A stretch of DNA of 64,000 nucleotides from Nemophila menziesii (Eukaryota > Streptophyta > Magnoliopsida > Boraginales > Hydrophyllaceae). The notes under the pieces are model-generated. The model was not told the DNA's origin and searched no databases. It saw only the letters and a list, made by a program, of their open reading frames with translations. Below, in pieces: positions 22,183-32,242 of this stretch (position 1 is the first letter of the stretch; each line of letters starts with the position of its first letter). The DNA is taken from NCBI GenBank assembly GCA_029959085.1, contig JARWIR010000015.1:8555017-8619016 (forward strand), in the 5' to 3' direction. The position numbers and the translations under genes were made by a program.

Positions 22183-22990
22183 TTAGGAGTTGGAGGAAGA
22201 AGTCAGAAGAGACCAAGAGGAAGGCCAAAGAAGGTATTGTTTAATAACCTTGAAACTCCGTAAATAGGTAAACTCTTTTTTCTGGTGAGCATTTGTGCGC
22301 ATTGATTTGTATACATTACTGTGTGTTGATCTTTCAGATTCAAGTGTAATTGTTGAAAGAAGACCTAATGAGATGATTGATGATCAACCGCTTTCAAAAT
22401 GGTTCTCCCCAGAAAAGTCAATTGATTTGAATAAAAAACAGAAATTCATCTTAGAAAACTCAAGCCTTGAAGCAGTTGAAGAGTTGCCATTTGTGAAGAA
22501 CAGAACTCTTGGGGCAACAATTTAACAAATGGAAGTTATTCAAAAGATGCCACACAGACCACATTTTCAGCCTTTGTTCAAGTGTAGAGAAAGTGTTCGT
22601 GAAGGTTTAGCCATAGCAAGCATGGTAACGTTTGCTAATTTTGTAATGAATATTTCCAAGTTGAGTTTTGATGATCCAAGGGAATAGTTGGACGACGTTT
22701 TAGACTCTCTAGATGAGCTAAAGACACATGGATTTGATGTGAAGTACTTAAAAGATTGTATTGGTAAGATCATATCCGAACTAGAAAACAAGCAAACGAT
22801 AGAAAGGAGATGTTGTGGATACTAATTGTGTAATACTAGTACGTAAAATGGAGAATATGGACAAAGATGAAGAATTATACGAGATGAAGAAGATGAAGAA
22901 GCAGATTAAGGAATTGCAAGGGGATAAAAGATTGTGAGATGATCTAAAATAGAGGAGAGTATAAGAAGCGCTAAAAAAAGTTCTGAGGAG
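22183..22990 (+). pseudogene. DUF724-domain gene fragment, broken copy
   Basis: DUF724 proteins are plant-specific and often carry N-terminal Agenet/Tudor domains; a role in RNA transport and polar growth has been proposed. A small exon at 22183-22233, between a pyrimidine-rich acceptor and GT, encodes an AT-hook-like SQKRPRGRPKK. The next exon (from about 22338) encodes DDQPLSKWFSP, then LPFVKNRTL, PHRPHFQPLFKC and KTHGFDVKYLKDCIGKIISE, the DUF724 pattern. In-frame stops lie at 22523-22525 and at the codon 22685-22687, and a frameshift follows near 22800. Exon junction phases do not fit perfectly. Paralog at 43025-43666. Confidence 0.7.
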
Positions 22991-23589
22991 ATAGTTCGAG
23001 GAATATTGAGAGTCCGGACCACTTTCCTATTCAAACGCCTAATGCAACTAGCGCACATCAGTCACCTGTCATCAGTCCGGGCTTCCACCGTAGATGGGGA
23101 TTATAAGCATCATACTTTTGTACGAATCGACGCGTTGAGATATTAGGGATTTTGAGGTATTAAACCAGCGCCTCTTAACGGGATTTTGCCTCTTCAGTGC
23201 TTCACTTGAGATCCATGGTGGTGGTAATGAAGAAAATAGAGTTGGTGATGTTGTTGTGTACAGATATGGTGGAGAGAAGAAAGTGACGTTGATGAAGAAG
23301 ATGATTTTGTGATGCCATTTGATCTGTTAGTTATACAGGGGCAAAAAAGGAAACTAAACTATTTTAGGGGACTTTTACAAACAATATTATTAAGGGGATG
23401 GTGGAGGGCTATTATTATTAGTTTTATGACTTAGATGGTAATTTTCTCAACTAAAAAATTAGATTTATATTAGATTTTAAATTCTTCATGGTTCTATTTC
23501 CTTCCTTCCCTGTTAGGAATACTTAATAGTTTTCACTAAGGTTTCCCTTAATATCCAAGGCTATGACACTTCAATCTCCCATGAAAAGG

Positions 23590-23838
23590 ACGCAGCCAAA
23601 CATGAAAAAGATGCCTGTCTCTTATCTAGGAGATACAGGGTTTGAATTCCCTCAGCCTTGTTATTTCTTGATCCCTTAAAGGGGGTAAGCAAGAGGTGCA
23701 AGGTTCGAGTCCCCTCCCTGAACATGGGTAACCTGTTCTGATTAAATGGGAGTATGCATGAGGAGGCGTGTATATTTCCTATGGGAATAGTCGTGGTGCG
23801 CGTAAGCTGGCCCGGACACCCATACATCTAAAAAAACA
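23590..23838 (+). mobile_element. SINE-like element, Au-type 3' end (D4 copy 1)
   Basis: A B-box-like GGTTCGAGTCC at about 23702 and a second, GGGTTTGAATTCC, at about 23638 are followed by GTGCGCGTAAGCTGGCCCGG, a motif characteristic of the 3' region of Au/TS-type plant SINEs, and an A-rich stretch at 23830. 5' end uncertain and target-site duplication not identified. The two B-box-like sites suggest a dimeric or composite structure. Non-coding. Confidence 0.55.
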
Positions 23839-24063
23839 AATGTAACTCCAGGTTTCTTGGATTTAATATACCGATTGACTCCCTAGAAAATATTTGTAAA
23901 AAAAAAAAAAGAAGACTCCCTAGAAAGAATCATGACAAAAATTAAATACTTTGCACTCCACTTCAAGGTCACCCATCACACTGGTTTACTGGATTTTTTT
24001 AATGAAAAACAGATAGTATTTGAGATAATCTTAAAGAAATAATGGTTTACGTGATGGGTATTG

Positions 24064-24375
24064 AGATGTGTTAAATAATTTTAGGATTTGAATTTAATTT
24101 AGAGTATTTCTGTTAAGCTTTTTTTTTTATTTATCATTTCAAATAATTTAGTTAGTTTAAGTTGTTTTGGTATTTTAGGATATTGTTAGCAAATTTTTAT
24201 TTAGTGGCTTAAATTTGGATTTTCAGTTATGCTTGTTTCTCAGTATTATAAATGCAGAGAACTTCTGAAGAATAAAAATGAATTCACTTTTTAATACATT
24301 TTCACTTTAAAAATTTCTTCTATCTTTTCAATCTAAATTTCTTTGATTCTAGTTTTTCTTAAATTAAAACCAACA
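24064..24375 (+). mobile_element. Ty1-copia 5' LTR (D4 copy 1)
   Basis: The LTR is taken as 24069-24375 (307 bp): it starts TGTTAAATAA and ends AAACCAACA, immediately before a primer-binding site. A TATA-like 'tattataaatgcag' lies at about 24243. AGATG at 24064-24068 could be the 5' target-site duplication. No matching 3' LTR was found downstream within the repeat, so the element is incomplete. Confidence 0.7.
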
Positions 24376-24377
24376 AT

Positions 24378-24391
24378 TTGGTATTAGAGCC
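24378..24391 (+). promoter_or_regulatory. Primer-binding site (initiator tRNA-Met type)
   Basis: TTGGTATTAGAGCC closely matches the TGGTATCAGAGCC primer-binding site of plant copia elements, two bases after the LTR end. It marks the start of the internal region; the gag ATG follows at 24419. Confidence 0.8.
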
Positions 24392-24418
24392 TTATTCTCA
24401 AGGGGCTTGTGTTTAAAA

Positions 24419-25440
24419 ATGGAGACCAATCTATCTCATATTGCTCCTCCTATCTTCGATGGAGAAAATTATCAAATTTGGCAGTAAGAATGGAGACTCA
24501 TCTAGAGCTATGGATTTATGGGAAGTTGTGGAAGAAGATTACGAGATTCCTCCACTGACAGACAATTCTACGATAGCCCAAATCAAGAGTCACATAGAAA
24601 GAAAACCAGAAAATCAAAGGCAAAAGCAACTCTATTTGCTGCAGTTTCGACAACCATATTCACGAGAATAATCTCTCAAAACAGCAAAAGAGATTTGGGA
24701 TTATTTGAAAGAAGAATATGAAGGAGATGAAAGAATACGAGGTATGCAAGTGCTTAATTTAATAACAGAATTCGAGCTGCAAAGGATGAAAGAGTCTGAG
24801 ACAATTAAAGAATACTCAGATCGATTGTTTGGTATTGTCAAAAAGGTAAGGTTACTTGGCACTACTTTTTCAGATTCAAGAATTGTGGAAAAAATTCTTG
24901 TTACAGTGCCGGAAAGATATGAAGCTTCAATAACCACCTTGGGGAATACGAAGGATTTATCGCAAATCACCTTGGCAGAATTATTAAATTCCTTGCAGGC
25001 TCAAGAGCAGCGTAGGCTTATGAGACAAGAAGGTGTTATTGAGGGGGCTTTGTCGGTCAAACACCATAATGCAGGGAAAAACAACAAAAAAAATATTTTA
25101 AAAAGAAGCAAGTTTCAAATTGTGAGAATGCTTCTAACAACCAAAATCGAAGCAAGGGAGAAAATTCAAAGGGTAATTATCCTCCTTATAAACATTGTGG
25201 TAAAATGGGTCATCCACCATACAAGTGTTGGTGGAGACCAGATGCAAAGTGTAGCAAATGTAATCAACTTGGACATAAAGTCAAAGGTTGCAAAAGCAAA
25301 TTTCAGGAACAAAAGGAAAACGCTCAAGTTGCAGATGAAGAAGATCAAATGTTTGCAGCGACTTGTTATTCCACAAAGAGCTCTTCAGAAAGTTGGTTGA
25401 TTGATAGTGGTTGTACAAATCACATGATAGAATTCAATTT
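24419..25440 (+). pseudogene. Ty1-copia gag and start of protease, frameshifted (D4 copy 1)
   Basis: Starts METNLSHIAPPIFDGENYQ, the usual copia gag opening, with a stop at 24485. Later parts lie in changing frames: LWEVVEEDYEIPPLTDN, WDYLKEEYEGDERIRGMQVL, ETIKEYSDRLFGIVKKVRLL (UBN2-type gag) and two zinc knuckles. The first knuckle has Tyr in place of its first Cys; the second (CSKCNQLGHKVKGC) is intact CCHC. The frame ends at SWLIDSGCTNHM, the catalytic DSG of the aspartic protease, at about 25435, where sequence of another element begins. Integrase and reverse transcriptase do not follow. Non-autonomous and broken. Confidence 0.9.
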
Positions 25441-26403
25441 TTGAAGTTTGGTGAGGAGATGAATCTTCCTAAGGGTATTATGACTAGTGCTTATAAAGAT
25501 TATGGCATTACTTGTGATAAATTGGGTTGGAAAGAATTGCGTGAAAGGAAGCTTGAGTATATTCCTACCTTGGTGCGAGATTTTTATGAAGGAATCGCCT
25601 TCTCCAAAGAAGCAGTTGTTATTCGCAAAAAGGTAGTTCCTTTCTCCGTTGAGCTTATTCGTAAAGCATTGAAACTACCCGAATTTTCCGGAATATGTCA
25701 GTTTCAAGAGTCTCTAAAAGAACCTTCGCTTGATTATGAATCCCTTTGGGGGAAAGTGCTTGTTGATGGGACCCGCCCAATTCCCGAAGGAGAGAGATAT
25801 CCTGGACAGATGTATAGTAGTAATTTGCTACCATGTGCTAATATTTGGTCACGCTTCATAATCCCTACCTTCTTCGGAGTTAAACACATATCGGAAGTGA
25901 AGAAGGAGCATCTTTTGTTCATTAACTGTATTAGTGAGGAGAAACCTATAGATGTTGCTCGTGTGATATATGATACCATCATGGAATTTGCTCGAATTCC
26001 TACGTCGCAACAAAATCTCAAATTTCCTTGTACCATCACTACTTTGTGCTTAGACGCAAAGGTTCCGCGTAAAGACGCAGAGATTGATCGTGTTGTAGTG
26101 GGTGAGAGTATGGGTTTAACTTTGATCAAGAATATTCATGATGAGGTGTTAAAAGCAACAAGAAATCCTAGAGCTCCTCTAAAGAAGAAGATGCATACCA
26201 CCAATGAGTTGGAAGCGAAAGTGAAGGTGTTAGAAGAGAACCAAGTGAAGATGGTTGCGTCTTTGGGAAACGTTACAAAAGAGTTAGAACTTCTCCGAAA
26301 CATGTTAATGGGGGTGAGCACAATTCAACACGCCACCTATGGTATACTTACGCAAGAGAAAGTTCATGGACGCAACACCGATAACCAGCCTCGCGCTGGT
26401 TAA
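25411..26403 (+). CDS. Plant retroelement 'putative plant transposon' domain ORF (D4 copy 1)
   Basis: An intact 330-codon frame. The true element-derived part starts near 25441, just after the copia protease motif, with an internal ATG at 25459. Residues include YIPTLVRDFYEGIAFSKEAV, VIRKKVVPFSVELIRKALKL, LLPCANIWSRFIIPTFFGVK, HISEVKKEHLLFINCIS, then a C-terminal coiled-coil-like LEAKVKVLEENQVKMV. This matches the 'putative plant transposon protein' domain found in Athila/Tat-type gypsy ORFs; its biochemical role is not established. The first 10 codons come from the overlapping gag in another frame. The identical ORF lies at 60905-61897. Expression unknown. Confidence 0.7.
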   Translation: MYKSHDRIQFLKFGEEMNLPKGIMTSAYKDYGITCDKLGWKELRERKLEYIPTLVRDFYEGIAFSKEAVVIRKKVVPFSVELIRKALKLPEFSGICQFQESLKEPSLDYESLWGKVLVDGTRPIPEGERYPGQMYSSNLLPCANIWSRFIIPTFFGVKHISEVKKEHLLFINCISEEKPIDVARVIYDTIMEFARIPTSQQNLKFPCTITTLCLDAKVPRKDAEIDRVVVGESMGLTLIKNIHDEVLKATRNPRAPLKKKMHTTNELEAKVKVLEENQVKMVASLGNVTKELELLRNMLMGVSTIQHATYGILTQEKVHGRNTDNQPRAG

Positions 26404-27299
26404 GATACGTTTTCTATCCCTTTCGCGTTTTAGATAGTTTAGTTTCTTTTTATTGCGTTGAGTTTTTTCAAGTCGTGGGGACACGACTCATTTTTGAGTT
26501 TGGGGTGGGGTTCGTTGCCTCATCCCAGTTTTTATGTGTTACGTGTTTTATTTGCTTTCAATAAAATAATTTTCGGAGTTGCGTTTGACTATAGAAGATT
26601 TTAAATGTTCCTTTAAGCATACTTTTGATGAATCAATGATAGTAAATAGTGGACTTTAGGGAATAACATAAAACGCACTTACAATTACATGCGAACATAG
26701 GTAATTGATAGGAAAAATTAATGAACAATGCAAATGAAGTAAGCTTGTACTTAAGGAATATGTTTGGTGTGTAGAAACGTGAAATCCTAATTAGTAGAGA
26801 ACCCACCTAGATATGAACTAAAGACAAGCTATGTACTTAGGAAAATGATAGGGGCAGTTCTTTATTAGCCATTTGAAGCCTTTTAGCTTGCTATCCCTTA
26901 TTATAATTTTATCCGTCTTAGCCCTAGTTTGAGCCTTAAGCCTTTTCTTTTGTAGCCACGATATAAGCCCATTATCCGTTAGATTATTAGGCATGACCAA
27001 ATGACCCGCACTTGAATCACAACCCTGAGACTTGTTTCGAGCTTGAGTTTGGGGTGGAGGGTCCACATTTGGGAATTTACATTGGGAAGGGATTATATGT
27101 GTTTGTATTGGGGCACAAAAATAAAAGATGATATTATTATTTGTAACCCTTTGCCGAGAAAAAAAAAAGAAAAGAAAAAATTATAAGAGACATGACTTTT
27201 CACATCAAAATGATGGTCATGGGTATCTTGTACAAAATAAGAAGAAAAGAAATGAAAAAGAAAATAAAAAGAAAGAATAAATAAATCGGCAAAGTGGAA
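26404..27299. mobile_element. Non-coding retroelement internal region (D4 copy 1)
   Basis: Sequence following the transposon-domain ORF. It includes polypurine-like tracts (GAGTTTGGGGTGGGG at about 26496 and GAGTTTGGGGTGGAGG at about 27045) of the kind seen in Athila/Tat internal regions. No convincing coding frame. Short minus-strand ORFs here are not supported. Confidence 0.45.
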
Positions 27300-27329
27300 T
27301 ATGTTTGGAAATCATCTTAGTTTTATTTG

Positions 27330-27735
27330 GGTTGACATTGGGGATGCAACATTAGCGCGTAAAATATCGTCGACATATTTCTTATTGAGTATAACTCACA
27401 CGTCTCTTGGATATGTTAAACCGGGGATCTTAAGAATGTACAGTCTCGACTTCCTTTATGTAGTGCCAATATTTCAGAGTGATTAGATGAAATATAACCT
27501 AAATTTTGTTTCACGGATGTCCATGATATCGTAGTGCAACGACGAGTAAAATTGTAACCACTTTGAGATCTGCCTTTGTGAGGGTCTTGCCAATAAGTTA
27601 ATTGGAACTACTATGTCAGGCCGTGTACAATTTGTAAGGTACATTAATGCTCCAATGCCAATAAAATATGGTATTTACATTAATGCTCCAATGATACTAA
27701 GATATGGTACTTCCAGACCTAATAATTCTTAATTT
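27330..27735 (-). pseudogene. Ty1-copia pol remnant: end of RT and RNase H (D4 copy 1)
   Basis: On the minus strand 27735-27500 encodes LLGLEVPYLS, then IGALMYLTNCTRPDI and NLLAR, the C-terminal end of copia reverse transcriptase. 27480-27330 encodes EILALHKGSRDCTFLR and HIQETC, an RNase H-like segment. Around 27640-27700 the PYLSIIGALM segment is tandemly duplicated (about 40 bp), introducing a stop. Orientation is opposite to the copia gag in the same repeat, so it is a separate element. Degenerate. Confidence 0.7.
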
Positions 27736-29164
27736 TCCACTCGCTTAAGAAAATTTTATTTCTTTGTAATTAGTGATTGTAGAACCATGTGGTTACTCAA
27801 CGAATGATATTTTTCCATATAAAATCATTTTGATATGTTATGACTTTATAAGGAATATCCACTTATATAAATATTTTATATCACTCCCCCTTTGATATTC
27901 AGTAAAGGATAAGCCTAATTAAATCTGCTGAGTTCTCATTTGATCATATTCATTCCATGTCAATAAACAGTGGATTACTATATGGAAGAGTATATTGTTT
28001 TCTTTATGATAGTAGACATTTGTCATGCCTTGTTAAAATCTTACTAGGAAAAACCCTTTATGAAAAAAAAACCTTAGTGAAGGAAAAAGAGTACAACGCA
28101 CAAATTTTGTCTCCCTCTCATTGTAACACACATAATTACAAAAAATTATATTAGAATCACATAATATACTTTCGAGCCTACCATTTAACATGAGTACACA
28201 TTATAGCTATAACTGATGAACCTGGATTCTCGCCTAACAAATTGGTTAAATACATTCTCGAATTTGTAGTAGAAATTCTTTGGTGAAATATATATCAATA
28301 TCTCACTAATTAATCTTCAATTTTCGTTTAATGATAATAATATATACATGATTTGTGAGGAGTTTATTGATCATTCTGTATTTCTTAAATCTCCATGATG
28401 AGAGAATATTATCATAAGATAATATCATACTTGTGAGGAAGTAATCCATGCTAAATGCTTCTTGTTATATGACTAAAAATCGTTTCTCATGTGCTTCATG
28501 CACTTTATGTTCTCTAGGAACCTTTTATGCTCCGAATATCTCATTCTCCAAGAATCTAATATTTTCATACGCTCTAAGTTCTTCGGCTCCTATCATGCTT
28601 TAGGCACATGTGTTCACTAAGAATATTAATAGCAATCAAAGAATCATGTCATTTATCTTGGATATTTTCTTATTATAGTAAACTCTTTTATAGTTTCCAA
28701 AAGGTAAAACCCCAACGTCATTGTATCCACTACATGAGGACGTCTCCCCATAATTATTTATAGGTTTTTTCATGAATCTTTTTGATACAAGTCGGGTCAT
28801 AGAATTAATAATCGTGTATGGCCTTTTATTTATTTGTCGACGGTTTTGACCATTTGCGATGCAGGATCCTTTGTATTCATTTTTAGCCATAGTGAAAGAA
28901 AATATATCAATCACATTAACCTTCTAACGGTTTCATATATTTTCACTAGATAAATAATTTACATGGATTTTCTATATTCAGGTACAATACCTAGGTGTCT
29001 TCGGGTACTAATACTTCTTTTTTAAGAGTAAGGCATGTGCAAACATTAGTTCGCTCAATAATTTTCTATCCTATTATTTGGATGTGCACATCTCGAGGTT
29101 TTTACCCTTTCATCATATACTAATGAAATTTTCTTCTTCGGTGAATGTTATATTTAATTTGATA
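27736..29164. other. Decayed LTR-retroelement sequence
   Basis: Contains a segment around 28020-28110 ('ttgttaaaatcttactagga' followed by an A-rich 'aaccttagtgaagg' block) of a kind I associate with plant copia elements, read antisense. No protein domain identified. A 92-codon minus-strand ORF at 28636-28914 starts with VDIFSF-like residues but could not be assigned. The part up to 28507 is shared with D4 copy 2. Confidence 0.3.
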
Positions 29165-29345
29165 GGTCAACCATACTTTATGCGTTGATTATATGCATTA
29201 CAGGTCTACCAAGCTTCATGCGTTGGTTATATTCATTACATGTTTACCATTCTTTATGCGTTGGTTAGACGTATTATAGATTCACCAACTTCTTTTGTTG
29301 GTTAGTATTATTCTAAGCTCACAACGCTTCAAGCATTGGTTAAAT
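29165..29345. repeat. Degenerate minisatellite of about 44 bp, four units
   Basis: Successive units carry 'tatgcgttg(g/a)tta' followed by '(c)attaca/g' and 'tctacca'-like segments at about 29180, 29218, 29257 and 29300. They probably belong to a decayed retroelement non-coding region. Confidence 0.5.
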
Positions 29346-31925
29346 GCATTCGTTGACATATTTGTTATCATATGTCCTTCTAGAACAATCATCTATACTG
29401 GAGCATTAGTAGTATATTTATGGGATTTTACAATATTCAATGTGTTATATGAATACATTTGGTATATTATTTGCAACACTTCGCAAATGACTCCTCTCTT
29501 GAACTTCATGTTCATATTTTTCAGTTAGTGGATAGAGATGAGACTTTAGGTTGCAGTTTTTCTCTCCCTAATAAGGGATAAATTATCTCATCAAAATAAT
29601 ACTCTACAAAACACATTTTAATATATCACCTATTAAGGGTTTAAGAAATTGACTAATAAAAGGAGAATTGAACTCAACAAACTCCAAGCTCCCGGTCGGG
29701 ATAGTCTCACAATAATCTTACTAGAGAACGTGCAACATAATGACAGTCACTTAGTACATGAATTTCCTGGTTCTTTTAAGTAGAGACCAATTCAGTTCTC
29801 TATTATTTAAGAAAGTATTATTATTACTAAGGGACCTAATTTGATCATGTCATAATTACATAATTCTTTGGATCTTGATATCATTGCTTTCGCACAATGT
29901 ACGTCTCAACTGCTCGAATATATATATATAATAAAACCCCAAAGAAAATTTTCTAATACACACGTCTGGTGTGACTTTCAGGAAATAATGCAAATATATA
30001 TATATTGTGATTGATACTTATGGTTTATACATAACATTTATTTAGGCGAATATCCTTAACTTTAGTAAATCTATCTGAAATTTGCTTAAAAACATAACCT
30101 TCGGATTTATTTTATTTTTGTACCACAAGGTAACATAACTTCTAAACATCCAATTTTTTTAATTTAACCGACCAAATGTTTTAACATAAGACATGTATGC
30201 ACCAATATATAGTTTTATTATACCGATAGTATCTATCGTTAAATTTTGTGATGACATGTTTCTTTTTTTTCATGATTTCCCTTTTGTGAAATTTCTTATT
30301 ATTCCACTTCTAATGGTAAAAAATTTATTTTGTATAGTATTCATACTACTAATGAATTAAGATTTGATTCTTTAATAACCAATCTCAACTGAAGTTTGGA
30401 TCATCACGGCGTCAATTACATCCAAACTGGAAGATGTTGTATTTTATTTAGGATACACAATTTCATTCCAGGGAGTAATTTTAGTCAGTAAATGTTATTA
30501 TTAATTCATTTGATTTTTGTGACCATCAAATCTATTTTTACAGATATAAAAAAAGTTTTTATATTCACTTCAGGGAATGTAACTCCATTCATTTTGAGAA
30601 ATAAAAAAAGCCAATGAAAAGCAAATCGTGATTTGAAATCAATAATCCATTATTTTTCTTGCTTACAAGAAAAAATAATTCTAATCCATAATATTGGTAA
30701 AACTCTCTACTCACGATATTATTACTGCAGGAATATAATCGTGACTTAGAAAGTTTGAGACAGAATTCTCCAATACGTATTCACCCAAAATACTTTATCC
30801 ATTTTGATATCTATACCATACAATTTTATTGGATAAACACATACAAAAAAATGTATTTTATGGATGATATTGCAAATAGACTACTAGTTATACATGTCAT
30901 CTAGAAAAATATACACGACTCTAGTACATATACATAATTGAATAGTACAAATTTGTCTCATAGTTAAACTTCAAAAATTTGTATCCATTAAATTATTTCG
31001 CTCCCATTTCTGATCGAGTATTCAAGAATTTTACTTTGACATCAAATAAGTCATTGATATCTTTTTCTTTGATTCTATTTCTACTCAATATAGATGAACC
31101 AAATATTTTTTTTGTGCGGGTATCATCATTTTGTGACGATCTTTTTAGTTTCTTTACCAATATTTTTCCATTTCTAGTGGTTAGCAGTATTCAGACTACT
31201 ATGAGACCACACATTATTCTTTCCACGACCTTAGCCTCTTCTGGAGTCTAGGTCAGCAGATTTTAAATTCTACACATATGAAAAATATTTTATTTTATTC
31301 AAGGAATCTTCATTTCAGGAAACAATTTTTATAGAAATTAAAAATTGTATTTCACTTCAGGGAATTTAATTCCATGCACTTTAAAGAATGAAATTTAGTT
31401 AAAATAAAATAAATTATGAAATTACTTGAAAAATTCACCAACGTAGCTCCTGATTTTTTCTTGGTAAAATTAAATTTCAGCCGCTTCTCTTATATATTGA
31501 AAGTTTCAATTTCTTCCAAAAATGGATTTTCTTTCCGAAATACATTTCATTTACTTCTGCAAATGGATGTAGATAGGAAATACAATGTTAAGCCGCTCGC
31601 TTGTTGCCAATAACCAATCAATTTCCATAGATATAAAACTGGTTGCATTCACTTCAGGTTATGCAATTTCATTCGTTTTGGGGAACGAAAATAACACAGT
31701 AAACACGAATCTTAATTTGTATTAAGATTTTGTTTTGGCAAAGTATGGTGTTCTATTTTGATCCGAGACCGGTTCAAATCTCCCAAGTGTTTACATATAA
31801 ATATTTTATATTAAAAATTATATTATAACTCAATTGGTAAAGTATGTTCTCTTTAGATTCAGGACATTTTTGAATCTCGCAAGTGCTAAAAATAATTTAT
31901 TTTATAGCGTTAGATTTCGAATATT
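29346..31925. other. AT-rich mosaic, no gene seen
   Basis: No protein domain recognised. Repeated 'cacttcagg(g)aat' motifs occur near 30570, 31310, 31350 and 31650, suggesting internal duplication of an element non-coding region. Two tRNA-like fragments with B-box-like sequence (GGTTCAAATCTCC at about 31772 and TTTTGAATCTCGC at about 31868) may be old SINE pieces. Confidence 0.3.
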
Positions 31926-31930
31926 TTTTT

Positions 31931-32083
31931 TATGCTTTGTGCATATATTTTATTTTAGTCTTCAGACCTATAACACTATATTGCGAACCTAAAAATTAGT
32001 GTATATTATGCTTCAAGCATATATAATTATATTATTATTTTATGCTTCTGGCATATATTTTATTCTTCTAGGCTTCGGGCCTA
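31931..32083. repeat. Series of five short stem-loop motifs
   Basis: Near-palindromes with similar loops: TATGCTTTGTGCATA (31931-31945), AGTCTTCAGACCT (31957-31969), TATGCTTCAAGCATA (32007-32021), TATGCTTCTGGCATA (32041-32055) and TAGGCTTCGGGCCTA (32069-32083). Spacing is irregular. They probably derive from a repeat unit of an LTR. Confidence 0.6.
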
Positions 32084-32242
32084 TTTATTTTTTGAGTATG
32101 AAAAATATGACTCATTTTCTTGTAAGATAAATAAAAATATTTTTCTGGAATATCTACTCTATATATATTAATCAAGATATTATACATAACAAAATTATAA
32201 AAAAATATAATCGTATTACCTTGTGCAATAGTACCACCTTGC

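Larger units (their letters stand above)
20321..23072. repeat. Segmental duplication D3, copy 1
   Basis: About 2.75 kb, similar to 40938-43781 in the same orientation. It holds a LINE-like tail, intron-like AT-rich sequence with a truncated SINE, and a DUF724 gene fragment. It ends abruptly at 23072, where the D4 repeat begins; in copy 2 the sequence continues into D2. Confidence 0.8.
23079..28507. repeat. Near-identical long repeat D4, copy 1
   Basis: At least 5.43 kb repeated at 58574-64000 in direct orientation, offset about 35494 bp. Reading both copies side by side I found about a dozen single-base or homopolymer differences; the coding stretch 24441-26403 is identical at the protein level. 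The left boundary here is abrupt: D3 sequence ends at 23072, about six bases follow, and the shared sequence begins GGGCTTCCACCG. The right boundary lies outside the window in copy 2. Confidence 0.95.

Noticed and set aside
23630..23720. True tRNA genes at the two B-box-like sites
   Set aside because: No complete acceptor/anticodon arms; the Au-type 3' motif and A-rich end indicate a SINE.
25734..26129. Minus-strand 131-codon ORF
   Set aside because: Antisense shadow of the plant-transposon-domain ORF; the same applies to 61228-61623 and to 24701-24970.
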